From contig CASFAX010000012.1 in NCBI GenBank assembly GCA_949292945.1, positions 1-44,345 on the forward strand: a stretch of 44,345 nt of DNA, given 5' to 3'. The notes beneath the pieces were generated by a model. It was not told the DNA's origin, made no database searches, and saw only the letters and a program-made list of their open reading frames with translations. A program made the translations under genes and the position numbers. Shown here in pieces: positions 32,567-44,132 of the stretch; the stretch's first letter is position 1, and the number at the start of each line of letters is the position of its first letter. Origin of the DNA: an uncultured Bacillota bacterium. GTDB taxonomy: Bacteria; Bacillota; Clostridia; Peptostreptococcales; Anaerovoracaceae.

Positions 32567-33637
32567 TTACATATTATTTTTGTCCTCGGAAAGGACAGGA
32601 ATATTATCGCATTTCTTCCAGAAGGCTGCAAGGGCATTTCCGTACTTTTCCGGCTCGGTAAAATAGCTCATGGCATGACCTGCTCCCGGAACTATGAGAA
32701 GAGACTTTGGCGCCGTGCAGGCTTTGTAGTTTTCGTATGTCATCTCCACAGGCACGAACATGTCGTCGCTTCCGTGAATGAAGAGAACAGGAACCTTCGA
32801 CTCCTTTACCGCATCTACGGCCGAGCCTTCCTTTTCGCTTATGTGAAGCTTTTTGTAGAATATGCGCTTTATGGCCGGCTCGTGGAAGCGGTAGGAAAGG
32901 TGAAGGTTCTTTTCAGTGACGTGCTTCCATATGTCGCGAAGAGACGTGTAGCCGCAGTCCGCTATTATACCCGCCACATTCTCAGGCAGATTTAACGCCG
33001 AAGCCATGAGTACGGTACTCGCGCCCATGGATACTCCCATAAGGTATATTGGAAGCTTCCCTTCCGTCTTCTCCATGGCCCACTTTGCCCAGCTTACGCA
33101 GTCGTGGCGCTCCATCACTCCAAAGCTCATGTAGTCGCCGTCGCTTCCTCCCTGTCCCCGCTCATCGGCGTAGAGAACCATGCAGCCCGACGCTTTGAGA
33201 AAATCACCTATACCGCAGAAATCCCTGGCCCAGGACGATCTCCATCCGTGCATGGCTACGATTACCCTTTCGGGATTTTCACACTTGAACCAGTGCCCGG
33301 CAAGTCTGGTTCCGTCAAAGCCATGGATTTCCACCTCCTCGTGATCTGCTTCAATGAGCCTTTCCGCTGCGTCTTCTATGAGCTTATTCCGTATATCCGC
33401 GGCATTCTCTCCGCCTGCGGAGTTCTTTGACGACTTCTTTGCGCTGCCGTTTATCGCTCCTCTGCCGTTTTCCATGAACTTCGGCGCGTCTCTATCCATG
33501 GCGTACTTCATCAGCAGCTTTGAAAGCCCGTATGATGCTCCGGCCGCAGCCCCAGCGGTTACGAACGCTCCCCCTAAGCCTTCAAAGACCTTCTTCGCTC
33601 CATCGTTTATGCTTTTCTTCTTCCTCTTATGCTTCAT
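32567..33637 (-). CDS. Alpha/beta hydrolase with N-terminal membrane-associated segment
   Basis: 356 residues. A Lys-rich start (MKHKRKKK) and a Gly/Ala hydrophobic segment (residues ~16-45) precede a low-complexity linker. The hydrolase core has HGWRSSWARDF (oxyanion region), nucleophile elbow GVSMGAST, GSDDMFVP with the catalytic Asp, and GAGHAMSYF with the catalytic His. It resembles the YqkD/BAAT-like group of Bacillota. Substrate unknown; esterase or lipase-like activity is likely. It starts one base after the fic stop and runs 12 bases before the DUF362 gene. Confidence 0.88.
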   Translation of the reverse strand: MKHKRKKKSINDGAKKVFEGLGGAFVTAGAAAGASYGLSKLLMKYAMDRDAPKFMENGRGAINGSAKKSSKNSAGGENAADIRNKLIEDAAERLIEADHEEVEIHGFDGTRLAGHWFKCENPERVIVAMHGWRSSWARDFCGIGDFLKASGCMVLYADERGQGGSDGDYMSFGVMERHDCVSWAKWAMEKTEGKLPIYLMGVSMGASTVLMASALNLPENVAGIIADCGYTSLRDIWKHVTEKNLHLSYRFHEPAIKRIFYKKLHISEKEGSAVDAVKESKVPVLFIHGSDDMFVPVEMTYENYKACTAPKSLLIVPGAGHAMSYFTEPEKYGNALAAFWKKCDNIPVLSEDKNNM

Positions 33638-34744
33638 CTAATCCTTCCTCCTTTGCCGAAACTGATATTTACCTTTTCCGTGTCCCGATACAGGCTGTAT
33701 AACTCCGTGTTCCACCATTTTCCTCAGAAGCTCAGATGCTCTGGATGCTTTAATATCGATCGCTTTCATCACATCTGACCGTCCAAAGATCGTCTGACCC
33801 GGAAATGCTTCGCGAAGTTTCAAAATGTGGCTCGCCGTTTTGGGCTGGAACAATTTTTCAATGTCCGGTTTTAACGCCTCAATGTCCGGTTTTGCCGTTT
33901 CAATGTCCGGTTTTTCTGTTTCTTTAAATGTTCCACTGATGTGCAATGTCCGGTTATGAAGCGGATTACTCTCGTGCAGAAGGAGATTTCGGAGGAACAG
34001 CTCAAGGTATTCTGTCGTTTCGTGAACACCCTTTTTCAAATCGTTATAATTCGCTCTGACCAGTGCATTCCGAAAATACCACGCATTCTCGGCGAAAATA
34101 TCATTTGTCACGTCAAAGCCCAGCGTACGCAGATACTTTATGAAGAACACCGCTGTCGTTCTGGTGTTACCCTCGCCAAACACGTGAATCTGCCACAGTC
34201 TGGATACGAACACAGCAAGATGGTGGATAATCTCGTCCATCGAGAGATTCTTATAGGAAAACTTCTTTTCCTCCGATAAATCATACTCAAGTGTTGCCCT
34301 AAGCTCCGTAGCGCTGCCGTAGAGCACGGTCGCACCGTCCAGCACCCATTCCCTCTTTGTGATGTTGTAATCCCGTATGCGTCCGGCATGAGGATAGATG
34401 CCTGTGAACAGCTTCCGGTGGATGGAGATATATTCATTCGGCGTAAAACTGAAGGCCCGCTCAGAAAGAAGCGCTGCAATCCGTGCAGAAACCTTATCGG
34501 CTTCCTCAATGCGGTCATCTGCGTCACGTGCAGGGTTCTCCTCGTAGTAAGTCTGCAAAAGTGCATTGGCCTCTTCAAAGGAAATCTCGCCCTCGATATT
34601 CCGGACGGCAATATGCACCAGATATTCCGATGTTTTCAGTCCGTCAACAGCCTGAAGACCTATGGCAGTCTGCCAGGCGTAAACTTTTTCCCGTTTACCC
34701 GGCTCAGACTCTTTTATGTAGTTTTTAAAAGGATCTCTGTTCAT
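33638..34744 (-). CDS. Fic domain protein with winged-helix C-terminus and internal repeat
   Basis: 368 residues. Fic proteins transfer AMP or other groups to proteins. The motif is HVFGEGNTR at residues 187-195; the catalytic His is kept, and Val replaces the usual Pro. Near the N-terminus (residues ~40-56) VHIAVRNIEGEIS resembles an inhibitory antitoxin-like helix with the Glu of the (S/T)xxxE(G/N) motif at 51, but Val in place of Ser/Thr. Residues ~270-300 hold a seven-residue repeat, KPDIETA, KPDIEAL, KPDIEKL. The C-terminus (RSDVMKAIDIKASRASELLRK) is a winged-helix domain. It starts right after rlmD (stop 34746) and overlaps nothing. Confidence 0.9.
   Translation of the reverse strand: MNRDPFKNYIKESEPGKREKVYAWQTAIGLQAVDGLKTSEYLVHIAVRNIEGEISFEEANALLQTYYEENPARDADDRIEEADKVSARIAALLSERAFSFTPNEYISIHRKLFTGIYPHAGRIRDYNITKREWVLDGATVLYGSATELRATLEYDLSEEKKFSYKNLSMDEIIHHLAVFVSRLWQIHVFGEGNTRTTAVFFIKYLRTLGFDVTNDIFAENAWYFRNALVRANYNDLKKGVHETTEYLELFLRNLLLHESNPLHNRTLHISGTFKETEKPDIETAKPDIEALKPDIEKLFQPKTASHILKLREAFPGQTIFGRSDVMKAIDIKASRASELLRKMVEHGVIQPVSGHGKGKYQFRQRRKD
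33859..33955. repeat. 21-bp tandem repeat in the fic gene plus one displaced copy
   Basis: CAATGTCCGGTT starts at 33859, 33880 and 33901 (spacing 21) and again at 33944. The first three are in phase and encode KPDIE repeats in the minus-strand frame; the fourth is read in another frame (NRTLHIS). Repeat number could vary by slippage without shifting the frame. Confidence 0.85.
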
Positions 34745-34745
34745 T

Positions 34746-37634
<2,889 letters not shown>

Positions 37635-37652
37635 TTCTGTTACCTCTTTCCC

Positions 37653-37690
37653 AAAATCCGCCCCGTCGGAATCTTCCCCGGGGCGGACAT
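37653..37690 (-). terminator. Intrinsic terminator after pyc
   Basis: TCCGCCCCG (minus, 37687-37679 region) pairs with CGGGGCGGA around a 13-nt loop (arms 37657-37665 and 37679-37687), followed on the minus strand by TTTT. It separates typA-mscS-pyc from the DUF308-tgt unit. Confidence 0.8.
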
Positions 37691-37726
37691 TTTAATTCAG
37701 GCCCTGTAAAACTGTCTTCCCAGCGC

Positions 37727-40700
37727 CTATTCCTGTGAAAGGAGAGCTATCATCTCTCCTGCTTTTACCTGCTGGCCTTCCTTGACGAAAATCTCCTCTA
37801 CGGTTCCGGCAGTCTTTGCGATAATGTTGGTCTCCATCTTCATGGCCTCTATGACCGCAATCGGCTGCTTTTCCTCCACGGTATCGCCTGCGCTTACGAG
37901 AACTCTTACGATGTTTCCCGGAATGTTAGCGCCGATTTCAAGAGGATTCTCCTCGTCTGCATAGCGGGTCGCGGTTCCTGAAACGGCAGCTTCCATATCG
38001 TTATCCTTTATGCGCACGATCCTTCTGTTTCCGTTGATTTCAAATATGAGCTCTCTGATTCCTTCCCTGTCTGCATCGCGGATTTCCGCCAGCTTTACGA
38101 CGAGAATCTTTCCTTCCTCCAGCTTAACCTCGCAGGTCTCTCCTTCCTCAAGGCCGTGGAAGAATATGTCGGAGCCCATGTATCTGAAGCTTCCGTCTTT
38201 CTTAATGCTGTTATGGTAATCCTCGAATACCTTCGGGTACATGGCGTAGCTTATTATCTCGCGCATGTTTCCTTCCAGGCCGAAGTATTTCTGAAGTCCT
38301 TCCCTGATGTAGTCAAAGTCTTCAGGCTCTAAAAGTTCTCCCGGTCTTACGGTGATTGGAGTCTTTCCCTTGAGAACCACCTTCTGAAGGTCTTCAGGGA
38401 ATCCGCCCTCAGGCTGTCCCATCATTCCCTCAAAGTACGAAACCACGGAGTCAGGGAAGTCCATGTCTCCCCCTCTTTCCACGATATTCTCAGGCGTGAG
38501 GTCGTTCTGAACCATGAATATGGCCATGTCGCCTACCACTTTTGAAGTCGGCGTAACCTTTACGATATCTCCGAACATCTTGTTCACGGCCTTGTACATG
38601 TCCTTTACCTCGTGGAGTCTGTGACCCAGTCCGAAGCTTTCCACCTGAGACTGAAGGTTGGAGTACTGGCCTCCCGGAATCTCGTATTTATATATCTCCG
38701 CCGAAGGGGTCTTAAGCTCCGACTCAAAGCCTGCATATACAGGTCTCACGTCTCTCCAGTATTCGCTTATCTTCTGGATTCCGTCAGGGTCAATTCCCGT
38801 ATCCCTGTCACTGTGCTGCAGAGATGCCACGATGGAGTTAAGAGCCGGCTGGGAAGTGAGTCCCGCCATGCTGTTAAATGCGGCGTCCGCAATGTCAACT
38901 CCGGCCTGGGCCGCCATGAGCACCGTCGCAACACCGTTTCCGCTGGTATCGTGTGTATGGAGATGTACAGGAATTCCTATCTCCTCTTTCAGAGCCTTTA
39001 CCAGCTTGTATGCCGCCATAGGCTTCAGCAGTCCCGACATGTCCTTGATACCTAAGATGTGGGAGCCTCTCTTTTCGAGCTCCTTGGCCATTCTGATATA
39101 GTAGTCCAGATTATACTTGGTCTTGGCGTCGTTTAAAATGTCTCCGGTGTAGCATATGCATGCTTCCGCAATCTTTCCCTGCTTCAGGGTTTCGTCGATG
39201 GCGATTTCCATTCCCGGAATCCAGTTCAGAGCGTCGAAAATCCTGAATACGTCGATTCCGCCCTTTGCCGCCTCTTCGATGAACGTCCTTATTACGTTAT
39301 CCGGATAGTTCTTGTATCCCACGGCGTTGGCTCCGCGGATGAGCATCTGGAACATGATGTTAGGAATTTTCTCTCTCAGAGTGTCCAGTCTTTCCCACGG
39401 AGATTCCTTTAAGAATCTGTATGAGGTGTCAAAGGTTGCTCCGCCCCACATTTCCAGTGAGAAGAAATCCTTTCCGTAGAGAGCCACTGCAGGAGCTATC
39501 TTCTCCATGTCTATGGTTCTGACTCTGGTCGCCATAAGGGACTGCTGCGCGTCTCTCATTGTGGTGTCTGTAAGGAGAAGCTTTTTCTGATTTTTAATCC
39601 AGTCCACTACTCCTTCAGGGCCTTTTTCATCGAGAATCTGCTTCGTTCCCGAAAGCCCCTTTATCTCCGATGCAGGAATTCTAGGGAACACAGGAACGTT
39701 GAACTGAGGCTTTATGCCCTTCGTCTCGTTTACCACCTTGTTTCCGAGGAAGGTCATCAGCTTAAGCTCCTTATCCTCCTTTACCGGAACGTACATAAGG
39801 TCAGGGTGTGATGCGATAAATCCCGTGTCGCACTCTCCGTTTTTAAATATTTCATGGTTCAGAACGTTGAGAAGGAAGCCCACGTTGGTCTTTACTCCCT
39901 TTATCTGAGTCTCCCTCAGGGCCCTTATGGCCTTTCTTCTGGCATCGTCAAAGGACAGGGCCCATGACGTCACCTTTACGAGAAGGCTGTCGTAATAAGG
40001 GGTAATCGTGGAGCCGGTGAATCCGTTTCCGCCGTCAAGCCTTATTCCGTATCCGGAAGGGCTCCTGTAGAGCTCCAGAGTTCCCGTATCAGGAGCAAAG
40101 CCGGAAGCCGGATCTTCGGTGGTGATTCTGCACTGAATAGCCGCGCCCCTTGCTACGATGCTGTCCTGACCCTTGATTCCTATCTCGTCCAGGCTGTAGC
40201 CTTCCGCGATGAGAATCTGAGACTGAACTATGTCTATTCCCGTAACCATTTCGGTAACGGTGTGCTCTACCTGAATTCTCGGATTCATCTCTATGAAGTA
40301 GTGATTTCCGTCTCTGTCGAGAAGGAATTCAACAGTTCCTGCACTTCTGTAGTTCACAGCCTTTGCTATCTTAAGGGCGTCTGCACAGATAGCCTGCCTC
40401 TGCTCCTCCGTAAGGCAGAGGGCCGGAGTGAATTCGATTACCTTCTGGTGTCTCCTCTGGATGGAGCAGTCGCGCTCGTAGAGGTGAACCAGATTTCCCT
40501 CCTTATCTCCCAGAACCTGTACTTCTATGTGCTTAGGATTTTCCAGATATTTTTCTATGAATATGTCGTCGATTCCGAAAGCCTTTGCAGCTTCGCTTCT
40601 GGCGTTTCTGTACTCCTGAACGATGTCGGCTCTGTCGCGGACGATTCTCATGCCGCGTCCGCCGCCGCCTGCCGCGGCTTTAAGCATAACGGGATATCCG

Positions 40701-41170
40701 CACTCATCTGCAAATCTTACGGCTTCTTCCTCGTCCTTAATGGCTGCTTCAACTCCCGGTATGGTAGGAACGCCTACCTGGTCTGCCACGATTTTGGACT
40801 TTATCTTGTCTCCCAGTTTATCCATCATCTCGTGGGTAGGTCCGATGAACTCTATGCCCGCAGCCTCGCAGGCTTTGGCGAATTCCACGTTTTCAGACAG
40901 GAATCCGTAGCCCGGATGTATGGCGTCCACACCCTTTGACTTAGCCAAATCGATTATCTCGTCGATTCCAAGGTATGCGGCTACAGGAGCCTTTCCCCTT
41001 CCTATCTGGTAGGACTCGTCAGCCTTTGTCCTGAAAAGGGTGTTCTTATCTTCTTCGGAGTATATGGCAACCGTTCTGATTCCCAGCTCCTGACAGGCTC
41101 TGAATATACGTATGGCTATTTCGCCCCGGTTGGCTACCAGAACCCTCTTGAATTTCTTCTTTTCCTTCAT
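37727..41170 (-). CDS. pyc: Pyruvate carboxylase, single-chain
   Basis: 1147 residues, full length. It makes oxaloacetate from pyruvate, bicarbonate and ATP. Domains in order: biotin carboxylase (residues ~5-460; LVANRGEIAIRIFRA, AAAGGGGRGMRIV, FIEMNPRIQVEHTVTE), carboxyltransferase (~520-810; DTTMRDAQQSLMATRVR, FRIFDALNW, HLHTHDTSGNG), tetramer and conserved PYC region, and C-terminal biotin domain with IEAMKMET, biotinyl Lys1111. The start at 41170 (MKEKKKFKRVLVANRG) is preferred: GGAGAG lies within the ten extra upstream codons. It follows mscS by four bases. It supplies oxaloacetate for amino acids or a branched TCA path. Confidence 0.97.
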   Translation of the reverse strand: MKEKKKFKRVLVANRGEIAIRIFRACQELGIRTVAIYSEEDKNTLFRTKADESYQIGRGKAPVAAYLGIDEIIDLAKSKGVDAIHPGYGFLSENVEFAKACEAAGIEFIGPTHEMMDKLGDKIKSKIVADQVGVPTIPGVEAAIKDEEEAVRFADECGYPVMLKAAAGGGGRGMRIVRDRADIVQEYRNARSEAAKAFGIDDIFIEKYLENPKHIEVQVLGDKEGNLVHLYERDCSIQRRHQKVIEFTPALCLTEEQRQAICADALKIAKAVNYRSAGTVEFLLDRDGNHYFIEMNPRIQVEHTVTEMVTGIDIVQSQILIAEGYSLDEIGIKGQDSIVARGAAIQCRITTEDPASGFAPDTGTLELYRSPSGYGIRLDGGNGFTGSTITPYYDSLLVKVTSWALSFDDARRKAIRALRETQIKGVKTNVGFLLNVLNHEIFKNGECDTGFIASHPDLMYVPVKEDKELKLMTFLGNKVVNETKGIKPQFNVPVFPRIPASEIKGLSGTKQILDEKGPEGVVDWIKNQKKLLLTDTTMRDAQQSLMATRVRTIDMEKIAPAVALYGKDFFSLEMWGGATFDTSYRFLKESPWERLDTLREKIPNIMFQMLIRGANAVGYKNYPDNVIRTFIEEAAKGGIDVFRIFDALNWIPGMEIAIDETLKQGKIAEACICYTGDILNDAKTKYNLDYYIRMAKELEKRGSHILGIKDMSGLLKPMAAYKLVKALKEEIGIPVHLHTHDTSGNGVATVLMAAQAGVDIADAAFNSMAGLTSQPALNSIVASLQHSDRDTGIDPDGIQKISEYWRDVRPVYAGFESELKTPSAEIYKYEIPGGQYSNLQSQVESFGLGHRLHEVKDMYKAVNKMFGDIVKVTPTSKVVGDMAIFMVQNDLTPENIVERGGDMDFPDSVVSYFEGMMGQPEGGFPEDLQKVVLKGKTPITVRPGELLEPEDFDYIREGLQKYFGLEGNMREIISYAMYPKVFEDYHNSIKKDGSFRYMGSDIFFHGLEEGETCEVKLEEGKILVVKLAEIRDADREGIRELIFEINGNRRIVRIKDNDMEAAVSGTATRYADEENPLEIGANIPGNIVRVLVSAGDTVEEKQPIAVIEAMKMETNIIAKTAGTVEEIFVKEGQQVKAGEMIALLSQE

Positions 41171-41174
41171 CGCT

Positions 41175-41984
41175 TTACTCTCCATTCTTCTCTTTATCAA
41201 CGATGTGTATATCCATTTGCGGGTAAGGAATCTTTATTCCCTCCCGGTCAAATGCCTTTTTAATGTTCTCCTCCAGGTAGTACTTCACAGTGAAGTAGTC
41301 CTCTGTCTCGCACCATACCTTGCAGTCCATTATGACTGCGTCGGATCCCAGATTGGAAACTCCTATGACAGGCTCGGAATCCGTCTTTATCTCTTCGCAT
41401 TCCGAGACCACCTGTCTCATCACGTTCTTCACCTTCTCAAGGTCGGAATCGTAGCTTACGCCGAAGGTGCAGTCCACCCGGCGCACGCCCTCCTCGGAGA
41501 AGTTGACTATTACCGATGTGGTGATGCTGCCGTTGGGCACGATTACTATCTTGTTATCGTAGGTGTGAAGCTTTGTGACCATAAGGTCTATGCTGTCAAC
41601 TATTCCCGTTGCGCTGGACGAGCCGGAAATCTCGATGCTGTCCCCTTTGCTGAAGGGTTTGTTCAGGAGTATCAGTATTCCTCCCGCCACGTTCCCCAGG
41701 CTGTCCTTGAGAGCAAGGGCTATGGCGGCTCCGCACGCGCCCAGCACCGTAACGAGAGACGTGGTGGACGCTCCCGTCGCCTGTATGGCCATTATGGCAA
41801 GGATGATTATGAGTATCACCTTGGTGCTCTTTAATATGAAAAGATGCAGGGCCTCGTCAAGTCTGGTGTGCTTAAGCATCTTCTTCTCAATGGCGAGAAG
41901 TATCTTGATTACCAGAAGCCCCAGGGCTATTATGAGGATCACCTTGCCGCAGAGCAGCAGTATGCTCATCAGTTTATCGTTCAT
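41175..41984 (-). CDS. MscS family mechanosensitive channel
   Basis: 269 residues. Three helices: residues ~8-30, ~50-67 and the pore helix ~75-110 with the Gly/Ala pattern TVLGACGAAIALALKDSLGNVAGGILIL. The beta domain follows with GDSIEISGSSSATGIVDSIDLM and IVPNGSITTSVIVN, both family hallmarks, then the alpha/beta vestibule. It opens under osmotic down-shock to release solutes. It lies 12 bases past typA and 4 before pyc, an uncommon trio. Confidence 0.93.
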   Translation of the reverse strand: MNDKLMSILLLCGKVILIIALGLLVIKILLAIEKKMLKHTRLDEALHLFILKSTKVILIIILAIMAIQATGASTTSLVTVLGACGAAIALALKDSLGNVAGGILILLNKPFSKGDSIEISGSSSATGIVDSIDLMVTKLHTYDNKIVIVPNGSITTSVIVNFSEEGVRRVDCTFGVSYDSDLEKVKNVMRQVVSECEEIKTDSEPVIGVSNLGSDAVIMDCKVWCETEDYFTVKYYLEENIKKAFDREGIKIPYPQMDIHIVDKEKNGE

Positions 41985-41996
41985 ATGCCGTTCCTC

Positions 41997-43868
41997 TTAC
42001 CTTCCGGCTCTTCTTCTCTCTATCTCGCGAAGCAGTTTCTTTCTCAGTCTTATGTCGTCCGGCGTTATCTCCACCAGTTCGTCATCCTCGATGAACTCGA
42101 GAGCCTCTTCAAGGGTGAAAACTCTGGCAGGCGACAGCTTTATGGCCTCGTCGCTTCCTGCGGCACGCATGTTGCTCACCTTCTTCGCCTTGCACGGGTT
42201 CACTTCCATGTCGTCGCTTCTGGAGTTCATGCCCACTATCATGCCTTCGTAAACTCTTGTGCCCGGCTCTATGAACATCTGAACTCTTTCGCTTATGTTG
42301 AATATGGCGTAAGGCGTCGCCACTCCCTCTTCTATGGCTATGGCGACTCCGTTGGTTCTTCCCGGAATGTCTCCTTTGTATTCCTCAAAGGCGTAGAACC
42401 TTCTCTCCATGCTGCCCTCGCCTCTGGTGTCGTTGATGAATTCGGAACGGTAGCCTAAAAGTCCTCTGGTCGGAACGTGATACTCAAGTCTTGAATATCC
42501 GTTTTCACCCGTCATCTGAACCATGATTCCCTTTCTCATGTTAAGCTTGGAAATTACCGTTCCCGCATACTCGTCGGGCACAGTTACTACCACTTCTTCC
42601 ACAGGCTCAAGCTTTCTTCCCGCCTCGTCGCGCCTTATGATTACTTCAGGCTTTGATACGGCAAGCTCATAGCCTTCGCGCCTCATGTTCTCTATGAGTA
42701 TGGAAAGATGAAGCTCTCCACGGCCCGACACCTTGAAGCAGTCGGTGGAATCGGTTTCTTCAACCATGAGACCAACGTTTACCTCCAGCTCCTTGTTGAG
42801 GCGCTCTCTTATGTGTCTCGACGTTACGAACTTGCCCACTTTGCCCGCAAAAGGCGATTTATTTACCATGAAGTTCATGGACAGAGTCGGCTCCTCTATG
42901 TGTATCATCTCCATAGGCTGAGGATCCTTCGGGTCGGTTATTGTCTCTCCTATGGAAATGTCCGCAATTCCGGAAACCACGACTATATCGCCGCACTCTG
43001 CCTCGTCTACGGCAACTCTCTTAAGGCCTCTGTATACGAATACCTGATTTACCTTTCTCTGGACTATGCTTCCGTCTTCTTTCGCGACGGCAACGGTCTC
43101 TCCCGCCTTCAGCACGCCCTGAGTGATTCTTCCGATTCCCAGCCTTCCGATGTAGTCGTCGTAGCCCAGGGTGGAAACCTGAAACTGGAGGGGCTTTTCT
43201 CTCAGGTCAGGGTAAGGCTCGCAGTGTTCGATGATGGTCTCAAACAGCGGCGTAATATCCAGTCCGCCAAAGCCTGCAGGTGTGTGCTTCAGCTTGGTGC
43301 CTCCCTCTTCCGTTGAAATTCCCGCAGCATCGGCCGGATCCCTTACGACTATTCCCTGCCGTGCGATTCCGTAGAGAATAGGGAAATCCAGCTGGTCGTC
43401 ATTGGCGTTAAGGTCCATGAAAAGCTCATATACCTCGTCCACCACCTCGTCTATTCTGGCATCCTTCTTATCTATCTTGTTTATGAGCAGTATGGGATTA
43501 AGCCCCTGCTCCAGGGATTTACTGAGCACAAATCTAGTCTGCGGCATCGGTCCTTCGCTGGAATCCACCAGCAGTATTACCGTGTCAACCGTCTTCATTA
43601 TTCTCTCCACCTCAGATGAAAAGTCCGCATGCCCCGGAGTGTCGACTATGTTTATCTTCGTGTCTCCGTGCATTATGGAGCAGTTCTTGGAGTAGATGGT
43701 GATTCCTCTTTCCCTCTCGATGTCATCGCTGTCCATTACGCAGTCCGCCACTTCCTCGTTGGCTCTGAAAACCCCGCTCTGATTCAGAAACGCATCTACC
43801 AGGGTGGATTTTCCCGCATCTACGTGAGCTATAACTGCAATGTTGATAATCTTCTGCTTGTCTGCCAT
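41997..43868 (-). CDS. typA: Ribosome-associated GTPase TypA/BipA
   Basis: 623 residues (usual ~605-615). GTPase motifs: AHVDAGKST (G1), RGIT (G2), DTPGHADF (G3), NKID (G4). Then the translation-factor beta domain, two EF-G-like domains (GRGELHLSILIENMRREGYELAVSKPEVI) and the TypA C-terminal domain with MIVGMNSRSDDMEVNPCKAKKVSNMRAAGSDEA, a family hallmark given here only in part. It aids ribosome assembly and stress survival. First gene of typA-mscS-pyc with a long leader (~215 nt). Confidence 0.97.
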   Translation of the reverse strand: MADKQKIINIAVIAHVDAGKSTLVDAFLNQSGVFRANEEVADCVMDSDDIERERGITIYSKNCSIMHGDTKINIVDTPGHADFSSEVERIMKTVDTVILLVDSSEGPMPQTRFVLSKSLEQGLNPILLINKIDKKDARIDEVVDEVYELFMDLNANDDQLDFPILYGIARQGIVVRDPADAAGISTEEGGTKLKHTPAGFGGLDITPLFETIIEHCEPYPDLREKPLQFQVSTLGYDDYIGRLGIGRITQGVLKAGETVAVAKEDGSIVQRKVNQVFVYRGLKRVAVDEAECGDIVVVSGIADISIGETITDPKDPQPMEMIHIEEPTLSMNFMVNKSPFAGKVGKFVTSRHIRERLNKELEVNVGLMVEETDSTDCFKVSGRGELHLSILIENMRREGYELAVSKPEVIIRRDEAGRKLEPVEEVVVTVPDEYAGTVISKLNMRKGIMVQMTGENGYSRLEYHVPTRGLLGYRSEFINDTRGEGSMERRFYAFEEYKGDIPGRTNGVAIAIEEGVATPYAIFNISERVQMFIEPGTRVYEGMIVGMNSRSDDMEVNPCKAKKVSNMRAAGSDEAIKLSPARVFTLEEALEFIEDDELVEITPDDIRLRKKLLREIERRRAGR

Positions 43869-44087
43869 TAACGTCTACCTTCTCCTCTATTCAGTCCTGA
43901 TTCAGCCCGGCCGCAATTTCGCCGAAGCCCTTCCGCAGCTTCGCCAAAGCCCGGCCGTTTTAATAATTTTAATTTTTATATAGTTCAAACTTAATTTTAT
44001 TAGGTTTTCACGGGGCATTTCTTTAAATATTAACACAGATTGTCCCGTTCTTCAACCGTTTTTCAAAATGCGCATAGAATATTTGTT

Positions 44088-44116
44088 ATTATACCACAAA
44101 ATCCCTCGCACTTAAA
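44088..44116 (-). promoter_or_regulatory. Extended -10 promoter for typA-mscS-pyc
   Basis: Minus strand: TATAAT at 44088-44093, preceded by TGG (extended -10); 17 bases upstream TTTAAG (44111-44116) is a weak -35. The leader to the typA ATG is about 215 nt and AT-rich, with no clear gene. Confidence 0.65.
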
Positions 44117-44132
44117 GAAGGTAGAGGGATTT
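44099..44132. terminator. Inverted repeat over the typA promoter, possible terminator of an upstream gene
   Basis: AAATCCCTC (44099-44107) and GAGGGATTT (44124-44132) are exact reverse complements, 16-nt loop. Read on the minus strand the second arm ends in TTTT. It may end a gene beyond the window or act as an operator, since it spans the -35. Confidence 0.45.

Noticed and set aside
43869-44087. Riboswitch in the typA leader
   Set aside because: The leader is long and AT-rich, but no conserved riboswitch core could be recognised by eye.
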